DNA of 64,000 nt from Artemisia argyi (taxonomy: Eukaryota; Streptophyta; Magnoliopsida; Asterales; Asteraceae), in contig CM060684.1 of assembly GCA_030686995.1 (NCBI GenBank), positions 8,763,897 through 8,827,896 on the forward strand, read 5' to 3'. The position numbers and the translations under genes were made by a program. Positions 12,421 to 21,991 of the stretch are shown piece after piece; position 1 is the first letter of the stretch; each line of letters opens with the position of its first letter. The notes below the pieces were generated by a model. The model was not told where the DNA came from. It searched no databases and saw only the letters and a list, made by a program, of their open reading frames with translations.

Positions 12421-12960
12421 GGATACTTTGGTGACCTGACATTTATAAGAGACCATGCTTAGCCTTCATGTCACCGACACCAACATCTTTTATTCTCAAA
12501 TAAATTTATTTATTCTCGAGTTAAAAATAAGCAACAAACAATTTTTTTTTTTGGGGGGGGGATACTTTGGTGAACTTTAAAGAAGCATATTATACTTGTT
12601 TTTACTTTTTTGAACAAAAAAAGTAGCATATACTTGAGTGTGTTGCTTTTATGTTTTTGCTTCTTTTGATATTGTATTTCATTCTATTAACTAATAACTA
12701 TTTATATTTATATTGTTACTGGTTTATAGGATTTGAATGTACTCGATTGCCAGCATTGGGTGCACTAGCCACTATTTTGTAGTGAATTAAAAACACATAC
12801 TATTTGCATATTATTGTTTGGCAAATACAAATTACTATTTTGTAAGATCACGGACCAAGAGCCACAGGTGAATGTGCTATGACAACTTTAACATCACTAT
12901 CATCCTCATCCTCGGGACCAGGAGGAAGAGGGACGGTACAACAAGGGAAACCAGGGTAGC
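12421..12960. other. Intergenic with duplicated poly-G start and a short open stretch
   Basis: The phrase poly-G plus GATACTTTGGTGA occurs twice, near 12413 and 12552. On the minus strand 12960-12850 is an open stretch ending in a stop, reading CCTVPLPPGPEDEDDSD followed by VKVVIAH; it could be the C-terminal end of a broken gene, which I cannot identify. Confidence 0.25.
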
Positions 12961-13440
12961 AATAAACTTTATCTAGACATTCATCCTATGGAAATGGTTT
13001 TATCGTCATTGTACTACATAGTTCTTAAGAGCACAAGTGTTCGGTGAATTTCTTTCTTAAAGCGATTTATTATCATTGGGTTTACTTTCGGGTATATATG
13101 TTGCAAAAATCGGCCAACTCGGCCGATTAATCGGCAATTAATCGCTACTCGGCCATGGAACTTGGTGAGTTTTACAAGGTAATCGGCCGATTAATCGGCT
13201 ATTACAAGGTAATCGACCGATAAATCGGTTAAAAATCGCTACTCGGCCATGGACCGCCTCAGTACCGATTCACGATTTTTGCAACATTGCGATTACTTAC
13301 ATCTTAACTCTTGCTCCCACATGATTATGTATTAATTGTTTAGATTCGACAATATAAAAGATCGAGAATTTTACTATATAATAGAAATATACTTTAGTTT
13401 ATAACATCGAGAAGACATAGTAATAAGTAAAAAGGAAAAG
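12961..13440. repeat. Dispersed segment C, copy 2
   Basis: Paralogue of 4300-4680, interrupted by the small element at 13098-13287. No coding signal. Confidence 0.6.
13098..13287. mobile_element. About 190-bp MITE with TTGCAAAAATCG ends
   Basis: Terminal inverted repeats: ATGTTGCAAAAATCG at the left and CGATTTTTGCAACAT at the right. Inside, CGGCCGATTAATCGGC and TACTCGGCCATGGA words repeat. The paralogous segment at 4497 lacks the block, which confirms insertion. Exact edges and target duplication are unclear by a few bases. Confidence 0.7.
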
Positions 13441-13681
13441 AGAAAAATCAAAAGAAGGAAAATAAGAATATGAGACCCACCATTTAGTAGTATGAAGTAT
13501 TAACTTTTGCTTTTGTTTTCTTTTACATGTCCTCTTTATTTTACTTTAGCAATTTTTACCTTTTACTTTATTTTGCTTTTACTTTAGCAGTATTAAGGGG
13601 TGTTTGTTTCAACTTATACATGGGCTTATTAGCTTATATTAAGGGGTGTTCCTTTATCATTCTCGGTCATATCCCCAAGGC
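13441..13681. other. Intergenic leading to TRIM target site
   Basis: T-rich, no gene. The last 32 bases (CCTTTATCATTCTCGGTCAT onward) resemble 15190-15222, that is, the N-terminal DUF4283 part of a LINE ORF1-like gene in reverse orientation. Confidence 0.45.
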
Positions 13682-13846
13682 TGTAGAGATTCCTATGGCC
13701 CAGCATCTCACCAAGTCCAACATATAAGCCCAACTGAGGTTCCATTCTAAAACCAATTGGTGATAGAAGGAGTAGCCCACCAAGCTTATATGTTAACATT
13801 GAGATTATAATTCAACCGATGTGGGATTGGGTTTGTACACCCAACA
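13682..13846 (-). repeat. TRIM LTR, 3'-most copy
   Basis: 165 bp, ends TG...CA on the minus strand, nearly identical to the other two. Preceded on the minus strand by the purine tract. Confidence 0.85.
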
Positions 13847-14050
13847 ATCCTCCCCTCAAACCCAAACCACCATGGGCCTCCCCTTCGACTATAGCCACGA
13901 TCCCACCTTTTTCATACCGCCGACCTTTACCATCGGAACACACCGCCTTTTACCGGCTTCCTTTCGGTACAAGGTTTACCGGGATCCACTAATACCGTCG
14001 AACCGGGGTCTAATCGAGGGAGCACCATCCACATCATCACTGGGCCCAAC

Positions 14051-14065
14051 CTGGCTCTGATACCA
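14051..14065 (-). promoter_or_regulatory. TRIM primer-binding site (initiator Met tRNA)
   Basis: TGGTATCAGAGCCAG on the minus strand, two bases after the middle LTR. The equivalent site of the outer LTR (14451-14437) has one change, GAGACAG. Confidence 0.85.
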
Positions 14066-14067
14066 CT

Positions 14068-14232
14068 TCTAGAGATTCCTATGGCCCAGCATCTCACCAA
14101 GTCCAACATATAAGCCCAACTGAGGTTCCATTCTAAAACCAATTGGTGATAGAAGGAGTAGCCCACCAAGCTTATATGTTAACTTTGAGATTATATTTCA
14201 ACCGATGTGGGATTGGGTTTGTACACCCAACA
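14068..14232 (-). repeat. TRIM LTR, middle copy
   Basis: 165 bp. Its plus-strand left edge reads TCTAG where the others have TGTAG, a single change at the terminal dinucleotide. Confidence 0.85.
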
Positions 14233-14453
14233 ATCCTCCCCTCGAACCCAAACCACCATGGGCCTCCCCTTCGACTATAGCCACAATCCCACCTTTTTCA
14301 TACCGCCGACCTTTACCATCGGAACACACCGCCTTTTACCGGCTTCCTTTCGGTACAAGGTTTACCGGGATCCACTAATACCGTCGAACCGGGGTCTAAT
14401 CGAGGGAACACCATCCACATCATCACTGGGCCCAACCTGTCTCTGATACCACT

Positions 14454-14618
14454 TGTAGATATTCCTACGGCCCAGCATCTCACCAAGTCCAACATATAAG
14501 CCCAACTGAGGTTCCATTCTAAAACCAATTGGTGATAGAAGGAGTAGCCCACCAAGCTTATATGTTAACATTAAGATTATAATTCAACCGATGTGGGATT
14601 GGGTTTGTACACCCAACA
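14454..14618 (-). repeat. TRIM LTR, 5'-most copy
   Basis: 165 bp, intact TG...CA, bordering the AAGGC target duplication. Confidence 0.85.
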
Positions 14619-14699
14619 AAGGCCATATTTGTTCCACATTCTCCTTAGATGGTACCTAGCCTCATTAAAACTAATCATTCCTCTGTCACTTTTTGAAAC

Positions 14700-15650
14700 C
14701 CATCATTAACTCCACTATTCACCTTACTCAGCTTCTCTAGGTATCATTCTACAATTCACATCATCATGACCAAACACACAACAATGGCCGCATCTAGTAG
14801 GCTTCCAAGCATACTCAACCTGCACATATTTGGTCATACTAGTACTTGCATCCTTTTTCCTATAAGCTATTTCAATTACATCTTTGAATTGCTTTTCAGC
14901 ATTCAACTCTATAAACACCCTAGCAACATGAAGTCTTCCCATTCGTGTCATAACGCTTTGGTAGTCACTTCATCCATAATGAATGGTTTGCCTAAGCAAC
15001 TTTCTAAAGAGCTTATTCCTTTAACACTCCAAGCTTCAAGTGGCACATTTAGTAATTTCACCCAAACCGGCAATTTCTTAGGTTTAGTCTTATCCAAACA
15101 AACATCAATGGTTTGTTGTTAACCATCCAAGGAGCATTGCTAATAACCTGTAATATACCCCGCTCATCTTGTAACTTAAAGAAGAAAATTCCTTTATCAT
15201 TCACAGTCATATCCTCAAGGCCATATTTGTTCCACATTCTCCTTAGATGGTTCCTAGCCTCATTAAAACTAACCATACAACCTAAGAACTAGCCACATAC
15301 AGTCTTATTCCACTTAGCACTTCCTAACTCAACAATTTCTTCATCAAAGATAGCAATTTCTACCCCATTTTCATTAAGTTCAGTTGGGATCATTTGTAAT
15401 GTATTATCATGAGTATTGGTTTTAAGAATTTGTGCCAAAGTACTTGTGTTTTCCTTACTAGACTTATTCAAATTAGTGCAATCACCATTATCATTGACAT
15501 CAATCCTAGTAACCTCATGAGTTGCACATACATCCCCACTAGTACCACACATGTAGATTTATTTACACAATCTTCATTTGAACCACTATCAGTATTGACA
15601 CCATTCAATCGATTATTCACAACTTTATCACAATTGGGATTAACATGAGT
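14700..15650 (-). pseudogene. LINE ORF1-like DUF4283 / zinc-knuckle protein, broken
   Basis: Minus-strand pieces in order: a linker (about 15552-15300, ending SAKWNKTVCG), a DUF4283 domain (15276-15058; LRRMWNKYG then NAPWMVNNKPL), then after a frameshift a LPLEAW-like linker, and a CX2CX4HX4C knuckle (CGHCCVFGHDDVNC, about 14800). This order is typical of ORF1 proteins of plant L1-type LINEs and derived zinc-knuckle genes; such proteins bind RNA. At least one stop and two frameshifts break it, and no endonuclease or reverse transcriptase follows, so it is a dead fragment. Confidence 0.7.
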
Positions 15651-15944
15651 AGTTTGTGATTTGTTTACCCGACTTTGCAGAACAGGAAAACTATTTTGGT
15701 AATCATTCTTTAGTAACTAAAAGTTAAGTTGTAATTCCAACAATATAAGAAATACTATATAGGTTGCAGCATACAGTGTATTTTATTTAAGCAAACATGC
15801 CGTGTGAAGTCAAACCGATATTGTCTTCTTTGTGTTCATCATCACTCATGTAAGTCTCAGTTTGTATAGAATATTAGAATCGCCTTCATGATCTTGTTCT
15901 TGTTGATATTCCTCGTATATTGACCATGGTGGTGAATAGAATGA

Positions 15945-16110
15945 TGGAATGCCTGATGTAAATAAGGTGTTTGATAATAATACTGTGAATGATGATGTGA
16001 ATAACAACATTGAGGAGATTGTGAATGATAGTAGTACTAGTCGAGTAGATAATGTGAATAAGAAGTCATTTGCAAGTATGGTCAGAATCAACCGGATTTG
16101 CTTATTACTT
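15945..16110 (+). pseudogene. Inverted fragment of the same LINE ORF1-like family
   Basis: The plus strand reads an Asn/Asp-rich linker then VNKKSFASMV, the motif that usually precedes DUF4283 in this protein family. It points away from the fragment at 14700-15650, so two family members sit tail-away. Only the N-terminal linker survives. Confidence 0.4.
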
Positions 16111-16217
16111 CCACCCATTATTCTTACTCTTGATATGTTCTTCTTGTTCTTTACCTCTGTGTTCATATATACAAAACTAACATCTGCCGATACATGAATT
16201 GATGTATTTTCAAACAT

Positions 16218-16703
16218 TTAACTCAAGCCAACGTTAGGTTAAATTTTGTATTTTCAATTACATCAAGAATGCAAAAGTTTTAAATTTTAAAAAATTGTCA
16301 AAAGTATATTGCAATATTAAGTTGAAATAATCTTTAAGTTTTGAGAAAGTTTAATTCATCTTTTTCAATCAAATAGGTATGTGATAATATTAACTTTTGA
16401 CTCTTTATTTTTAAAACGATTCCACAAATCAACAAGGCCTCAATGGTATCAGTGTTTTCTTGTTTTGTTTTGTTGTTTGATCAGAGTTTGATGCTTCGAT
16501 ATAAAAGCCTCCACTTCAAGTTTAAACACTTCTTTACTCAACCGTTCAACTTCACCATTCCCTCCAAATGATTCCACAATCATTTGGTCTCTGGCTCTTA
16601 TGGTATGTGATCTGAAATTTCCACTGTTCTTATTCCCTCCAATATTGTTAGATATTAATCAATAGTATAACTTTTCTTTAGTTCGCCACATTTAGGAGCT
16701 TTT
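16218..16703. other. Intergenic, target region of the copia element
   Basis: No gene or repeat recognised. The last five bases, CTTTT (16699-16703), are the left target duplication. Confidence 0.5.
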
Positions 16704-16835
16704 TGTTAGTGGACTAGTTGTTAGTATGTTGTATTGTATGTATTGGGCTAAGCCCGTATAGTCTTTAGCATGTCTTTTCTGTATTTATATTGTAAACTCT
16801 CTCATTATTCGATGATGAAATAAACCCTATTTACA
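16704..16835 (+). repeat. copia 5' LTR
   Basis: 132 bp, TGTTAG...TTTACA. Contains TATTTATATTG (16785-16795 area), the best TATA candidate. Identical to the 3' LTR. Confidence 0.95.
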
Positions 16836-16848
16836 TGGTATCACAGCC
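16836..16848 (+). promoter_or_regulatory. copia primer-binding site
   Basis: TGGTATCACAGCC directly abuts the 5' LTR. It matches the usual initiator-Met tRNA complement TGGTATCAGAGCC except for one G-to-C change. Confidence 0.85.
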
Positions 16849-17125
16849 TCCATCGATCCTCTCCTAAATATCCATACAAACCCTATTTTTTTTTTTTCTC
16901 GTTTCCATCACAGGTACCATATACGTTTGTGTTAATAATAAACAAACGATTATCCATATCCTTTTCCATATCACAGATCTTTTTATTTTATTTTATTTAC
17001 TTTTCATTGATTTGCATGTGCTTATATAACAAACAGTTATCCATACAAGATTCATTTTTTCTCCTTTGTGTTCATATACCATACGATCTCATCTCCCATA
17101 TAATTACACACGTGCATTCATCACC

Positions 17126-20100
17126 ATGGTTAACAGCGAAGTCCCTACTCCAACAGCCTTGTCTAAGTCTGATAAGTTACTCGCATTACCCCCCATAACA
17201 AGCCTTGTTCCGGTTAAACTCGATATTGCAAAATCAAACTACTCCTCGTGGTGCTTCTTTTTCAAGAATCATTGTGAGGGTTCGGAAGTTTTCGACCACA
17301 TCAAAGCACCCGCGACATCCTCAAGTGACGTTGTTCCTCCCACCGCGGAATGGTTAAAGGTAGACTCTATTGTCAAATCTTGGATATTCTTAACTTGCAA
17401 TGATGTTCTTGTTGGCCGTCTTGTTAAAGCAAACCCAAAAACTGCTCTTAATGCTTGGACTTTTCTTGAACGAATCTTCCTAGACAACAAAAGAACCAAA
17501 ACTATTGCTCTACGGGGTGAGCTTCGGGTTTTAGACATAGGTGATATGACCGTCGATGCTTACTTTGCTAAGATAGAATCGATCGCTACTTTGCTTTCCG
17601 ACCTTGGTTCTCCAATGCATGATGATGACCTTGTCACTTATGCCATCAATGGCTTGAATGATCGGTTCGCTCATGTAACCGGCATCATTGCCCACCGTGA
17701 CCCCTTCCCTGACCTTGACACCGTTAGGTCTATGGTTACAACCGAGGACCTTCGGTTAAAACATAAGCCAAATCCCTCAGTTTCACTTACCACACCTTCG
17801 GCTCCACAAGTATTATTAGCCGAGAGTTCCACACCTCACTCCCGTGAAAACCGAACCCGTGAATCTCGTGGACCAACCTCAACTAATGTGTGTCGACATT
17901 TTGGTCGAACTGGTATGTGCAAATGGGGTGCGGGATGTCGGTTTGTGCATGAAAACGGTGGACGTAATAATATTATGGCTTCACATAACTCATTATGGTC
18001 TAGCTCTAATTCTCGTCAAAACAGTGGGGGTCCTACATCATCTAGCAATAATATTCATGGCATGGGCCAAGCTCAGTTGGTACAATTAGTAGAAAGTCAA
18101 CAACGTTTACTAGCACAATATGGAATAGCAGATCATATATCCCAAGCTCAGCGTGTATTACAGGCCCAACAACAGTCTTTTCCGTCTAACAGGCCCAACA
18201 CCACATCTCTACCCCCTCCTGGGTTTGGCCCAACTACACCTATCCAGGCCCACTTTGCTGGAACGACCCAGCCGGCTCCACTCCCGGTTCACCAGGCCCA
18301 ACCGAACAATGCACAAGCTCAACAGAATGGTCATGAAACGCTTCTTCCACAAGCCTTCAATGCCTTGACCCTTCAAGACTTTGGTAATGCCGGGTGGAAT
18401 ATGGATACAGGTGCGTCTTCACATTTAAATACCAATGCAAATAATCTTTGTACTATTTATAATAAAAGCATTTATCCGTCTGTCTTTGTTGGTAACGGAA
18501 ATTCCATACCCGTCACCAACACCGGCCATAGCTTGTTGCCTAACCCTCATCGCCCTCTTCATCTTCACAATGTTTTAATTACCCCTCATATTGTAAAAAA
18601 TTTAATTTCCGTTCGTCAATTTACCCGTGACAACAAAGTTTCTATTGAATTTGACGAGTTTGGTTTTTCTGTGAAGGATTATTTGACTCGGCAAATTCTG
18701 CTCCGATGTGATAGCACCGGAGACTTGTATCCTGTGACCACGCCTGCAGCCTACCCACAAGCTTTACTTGTTAGTCATCACACGTGGCACCAAAGACTTG
18801 GACATCCAGGACATGAAGTGCTACGTTCTTTGCTTTCTAATAATTCCATTTTGTGTAATAAAGTGAAGTCTCCTCAACTTTGTCATGCTTGCCAACTTGG
18901 CAAGCATGTGAGGCTTCCATTTTCTATTTCTGAAACTGTCGTTAATTTTCCTTTTGATATTGTGCATTCGGATTTGTGGACTTCTCCACTTCCGAGTCAA
19001 AGTGGTGTTAAATACTATGTTATTTTTTTGGACCATTATTCTCATTACTTGTGGGTATATCCTTTGCGTAATAAATCAGATACTTTTGCTAAGTTTGTTG
19101 AATTTCGTTCTTTTGTAAAAACTCAATTTAATGCGGAAATCAAGGCATTCCAATGTGACCATGGTGGTGAGTTTGATAACACCATATTTAACCAATTATT
19201 TACCAAACATGGCATTCACACACGTTTTTCATGTCCCCGTACCTCACAACAGAACGGAAAATCCGAACGTATGATTCGTACCATTAACAACCTCGTTCGT
19301 ACCTTGCTTTTCCAAGCGCATCTTCCACCTCATTTCTGGGTCGAAGCACTTCACATGGCCACTTACCTTTTAAATATTTTACCTTCCACCGCAATCAACA
19401 GTGACACACCTCATTTTCGTCTATATAACACTAAACCAACTTACACGTCCTTACGTGTCTTTGGGTGTTTGTGTTATGTTCACCTTGACACCAATCACAA
19501 ACTTGGCCCTCGTTCTACGCCTTGTATATTTCTTGGCTACCCATCCAATCATCGTGGTTTTCGTTGCTTAAACCTTTCCACAAACAAAATAATTATTTCC
19601 CGTCATGTCACGTTTGATGAAACCATTTTTCCTTACGGATCCGTTACACCTAATGACGCTCCATCATATACCTTTCTTGATAATCTCCCTAATCTAATTG
19701 CTCGCCAAATTCTACAACACCCGACCCAACATCAACAACCTACAATACAACCGGACCACTCTAACCCTTCCGCCTCACAGCCCACTATGCATGTCCAAAA
19801 TACTCCACCAGTAACCACCACTATACCTCCCCATACCACTTCGAATGGGTCAAGTACTACTTCACCACAATCCTCTACCACCACAAACCATACCCACATC
19901 GACCCACTGTCTACACAACCTACCACACCAATACAACCCAATCCCCCTCCTACCATGCCTACAACCGCAACTCAACAACCTCGACCTAACCCAACCTCGA
20001 CTCATCCCATGGTCACTCGTTTTAAAATTGGTACAAATAAAAAGAATCCGCGTTATAATTGTCATGTGTCCACTATTTCTCCCATTCCAAAATCGACTGC

Positions 20101-21631
20101 CCTTGCAATCAAAAATTCTAACTGGCAACGCGCTATGCTTGATGAATATAATGCTTTAATTAAAAATAATACTTGGGTTCTTGTGCCTCGGCCATCTGAC
20201 GCGAACATTGTTCGTTCCATGTGGTTGTTTAAGCACAAGTATTTTGCAGATGGAACTTTAAGTAGGTACAAGGCTCGTCTTGTCGCCAATGGGAACAGTC
20301 AACAGATTGGCATCGATTATGAAGAGACATTTAGCCCGGTTGTTAAGCCGGCTACTATCCGCACAGTTCTTAGTCTTGCTGCTTCTCGACATTGGCCTGT
20401 TCATCAGCTTGATGTCAAGAACGCGTTTCTCCATGGTACGCTCTCCGAGACTGTCTATATGCATCAGCCTCCAGGTTTTCGGGATCCTCGACGTCCTGAT
20501 CACGTTTGTCTCTTACAGCGATCGTTATATGGTCTTAAGCAGGCACCTCGTGCCTGGTTCCAGCGGTTTGCGAGTTATGCTACTCGTCTTGGTTTTTGTC
20601 ATAGCAGATGTGATTCATCCTTGTTCATTTATAAACAAGGAAATGATGTTGCCTACTTACTGCTTTATGTGGATGATATATTGTTGACAGCTTCTTCTAC
20701 AACATTTTTACAGAGGATTATAGCCTCTTTACATCAGGAGTTTTCTATGACTGATCTTGGTCCGCTGAACTATTTTCTGGGCATCTCTATCACTCGTTCT
20801 AACAAAGGGATGTTTCTTTGCCAGAAAAAGTATGCAGCGGAGATTCTTGAGCGCGCAGGTATGCGCAATTGTCATTCGTGTAGGACTCCCGTTGATACGG
20901 AGTCCAAGTTGGGAGCCGATGGTACCCCGATTTCTGATCCGACTCTTTACAGGAGTCTTGCCGGGGCTTTACAGTATCTCACATTCACTAGACCTGATTT
21001 GTCTTATGCGGTTCAGCAGGTGTGTTTATACATGCATGATCCTCGGGAGCCTCATCTTGCTGCTCTTAAGAGGATTTTACGTTATGTTTGCGGCACTTTG
21101 GATTATGGTCTTCAGTTGTATTCTTCATCGACTACTTCACTAGTTGCTTATTCGGATGCTGATTGGGCAGGTTGCCCGACTACTAGGCGTTCTACTTCAG
21201 GTTATTGTGTTTTCCTTGGAAACAATCTATTGTCTTGGTCTTCCAAGAGGCAGCATACTTTATCTCGTTCTAGTGCTGAGGCCGAGTACCGTGGTGTTGC
21301 CAACGCGGTGGCTGAGACTTCCTGGTTGCGGAATCTCCTTCGAGAGCTTCACTCTCCTTTACATATGGCTACCATTGTTTATTGTGATAACGTCAGTGCA
21401 GTATATTTATCTTCAAATCCTGTTCAACACCAACGCACGAAGCACATAGAGATTGACATACATTTTGTTCGGGATCACGTGGCTACTGGACAGGTTCGCG
21501 TTCTGCATGTTCCCTCACGCTATCAGTATGCGGATATCTTCACTAAGGGACTTCCGTCTGCATTGTTTGATGAGTTTCGTACCAGTTTGAGCGTTCTGCG
21601 TCCTCCCGCTCCAACTGCGGGGGGCTGTTAG
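17126..21631 (+). CDS. copia Gag-Pol polyprotein with CCCH-type finger in Gag
   Basis: 1501 residues without a break; ATG 17126 is the first in-frame ATG (the frame is open back to 17066 only through a TTG). Order: UBN2/Retrotran_gag_2-type Gag (about 20-240), a CCCH finger (C256, C265, C271, H275; spacing C-X8-C-X5-C-X3-H) where a CCHC knuckle is usual, a Gln/Pro-rich linker, protease (DTGAS, D427), GAG-preintegrase HHCC (about 552-606), integrase core D616, D678, E714 (DD35E), a Pro/Thr-rich spacer, reverse transcriptase (about 1000-1243, YVDD 1181-1184) and RNase H (D1344 in YSDADWAG). The stop TAG lies at bases 4-6 of the 3' LTR. It supplies all activities for copying RNA to DNA and integrating it. 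Confidence 0.95.
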   Translation: MVNSEVPTPTALSKSDKLLALPPITSLVPVKLDIAKSNYSSWCFFFKNHCEGSEVFDHIKAPATSSSDVVPPTAEWLKVDSIVKSWIFLTCNDVLVGRLVKANPKTALNAWTFLERIFLDNKRTKTIALRGELRVLDIGDMTVDAYFAKIESIATLLSDLGSPMHDDDLVTYAINGLNDRFAHVTGIIAHRDPFPDLDTVRSMVTTEDLRLKHKPNPSVSLTTPSAPQVLLAESSTPHSRENRTRESRGPTSTNVCRHFGRTGMCKWGAGCRFVHENGGRNNIMASHNSLWSSSNSRQNSGGPTSSSNNIHGMGQAQLVQLVESQQRLLAQYGIADHISQAQRVLQAQQQSFPSNRPNTTSLPPPGFGPTTPIQAHFAGTTQPAPLPVHQAQPNNAQAQQNGHETLLPQAFNALTLQDFGNAGWNMDTGASSHLNTNANNLCTIYNKSIYPSVFVGNGNSIPVTNTGHSLLPNPHRPLHLHNVLITPHIVKNLISVRQFTRDNKVSIEFDEFGFSVKDYLTRQILLRCDSTGDLYPVTTPAAYPQALLVSHHTWHQRLGHPGHEVLRSLLSNNSILCNKVKSPQLCHACQLGKHVRLPFSISETVVNFPFDIVHSDLWTSPLPSQSGVKYYVIFLDHYSHYLWVYPLRNKSDTFAKFVEFRSFVKTQFNAEIKAFQCDHGGEFDNTIFNQLFTKHGIHTRFSCPRTSQQNGKSERMIRTINNLVRTLLFQAHLPPHFWVEALHMATYLLNILPSTAINSDTPHFRLYNTKPTYTSLRVFGCLCYVHLDTNHKLGPRSTPCIFLGYPSNHRGFRCLNLSTNKIIISRHVTFDETIFPYGSVTPNDAPSYTFLDNLPNLIARQILQHPTQHQQPTIQPDHSNPSASQPTMHVQNTPPVTTTIPPHTTSNGSSTTSPQSSTTTNHTHIDPLSTQPTTPIQPNPPPTMPTTATQQPRPNPTSTHPMVTRFKIGTNKKNPRYNCHVSTISPIPKSTALAIKNSNWQRAMLDEYNALIKNNTWVLVPRPSDANIVRSMWLFKHKYFADGTLSRYKARLVANGNSQQIGIDYEETFSPVVKPATIRTVLSLAASRHWPVHQLDVKNAFLHGTLSETVYMHQPPGFRDPRRPDHVCLLQRSLYGLKQAPRAWFQRFASYATRLGFCHSRCDSSLFIYKQGNDVAYLLLYVDDILLTASSTTFLQRIIASLHQEFSMTDLGPLNYFLGISITRSNKGMFLCQKKYAAEILERAGMRNCHSCRTPVDTESKLGADGTPISDPTLYRSLAGALQYLTFTRPDLSYAVQQVCLYMHDPREPHLAALKRILRYVCGTLDYGLQLYSSSTTSLVAYSDADWAGCPTTRRSTSGYCVFLGNNLLSWSSKRQHTLSRSSAEAEYRGVANAVAETSWLRNLLRELHSPLHMATIVYCDNVSAVYLSSNPVQHQRTKHIEIDIHFVRDHVATGQVRVLHVPSRYQYADIFTKGLPSALFDEFRTSLSVLRPPAPTAGGC
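21615..21625 (+). promoter_or_regulatory. copia polypurine tract
   Basis: CTGCGGGGGGC immediately before the 3' LTR, the expected plus-strand priming site. It overlaps the last codons of the polyprotein. Confidence 0.75.
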
Positions 21632-21757
21632 TGGACTAGTTGTTAGTATGTTGTATTGTATGTATTGGGCTAAGCCCGTATAGTCTTTAGCATGTCTTTT
21701 CTGTATTTATATTGTAAACTCTCTCATTATTCGATGATGAAATAAACCCTATTTACA
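21626..21757 (+). repeat. copia 3' LTR
   Basis: 132 bp, identical to the 5' LTR; followed by target duplication CTTTT. Confidence 0.95.
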
Positions 21758-21991
21758 CTTTTAATATTTACTACGTAACTGCTATGTTTTAGAGGGCCTG
21801 AAATATTTCTCAAATCAGAAGCATTATTTTGATCAGAGACGTGGTAGCGATGACGATTTTTCCCTCTCATCAGTAATTGTGAACTTTGTTCTCCAAAAAA
21901 ATGGAATTCATAGTGCAAGAGACATGTATAAGTGGAATTATAATATTTATAAAATAGATTTACTACATAACCACTTGTATACTATTTTCAT

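Larger units (their letters stand above)
13682..14618 (-). mobile_element. TRIM element with three tandem LTRs
   Basis: Structure on the minus strand: LTR (14618-14454), primer site, 221-bp internal, LTR (14232-14068), primer site, 221-bp internal, LTR (13846-13682). Period is exactly 386 bp and each LTR is 165 bp, starting TGTTGGGTGTACAAACCC. TGGTATCAGAG, matching the 3' end of initiator-Met tRNA, follows the first two LTRs, and a purine tract (GGGGAGGA) precedes the second and third. The 5-bp target duplication AAGGC is perfect (13677-13681 and 14619-14623). No coding capacity. These are the defining traits of terminal-repeat retrotransposons in miniature; the third LTR is the unusual part. 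Confidence 0.9.
13650..14690 (-). pseudogene. Truncated DUF4283 fragment split by the TRIM
   Basis: Joining 14690-14619 to 13681-13650 on the minus strand gives a short stretch like the DUF4283 N-terminus of the neighbouring pseudogene (FNEARYHLRRMWNKYG then DMTENDKG; the sister copy reads FNEARNHLRRMWNKYG). Only about 30 residues remain. It is a second, partial, tandem copy whose interruption by the TRIM is shown by the uninterrupted paralogue at 15190-15280. Confidence 0.6.
16704..21757 (+). mobile_element. Complete Ty1/copia LTR retrotransposon
   Basis: 5054 bp, with 132-bp LTRs at 16704-16835 and 21626-21757 that I find identical base for base, and a perfect 5-bp target duplication CTTTT (16699-16703, 21758-21762). 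An initiator-Met-type primer site follows the 5' LTR, a G-rich purine tract (GCGGGGGGC) precedes the 3' LTR, and a single uninterrupted polyprotein fills the interior. Identical LTRs indicate very recent insertion, and the element looks autonomous. Integrase before reverse transcriptase places it in copia; the very short LTR would suit an Ale/Retrofit-type lineage, which is inference. Confidence 0.97.

Noticed and set aside
13821..14571. Repeated 79-80-codon ORFs in the TRIM
   Set aside because: They appear twice only because the element is a tandem; they cross LTR and primer-site borders and have no known protein family.
18821..20503. Minus-strand ORFs within the copia polyprotein
   Set aside because: Shadows of a 1501-codon frame with all copia domains; none shows a domain of its own.
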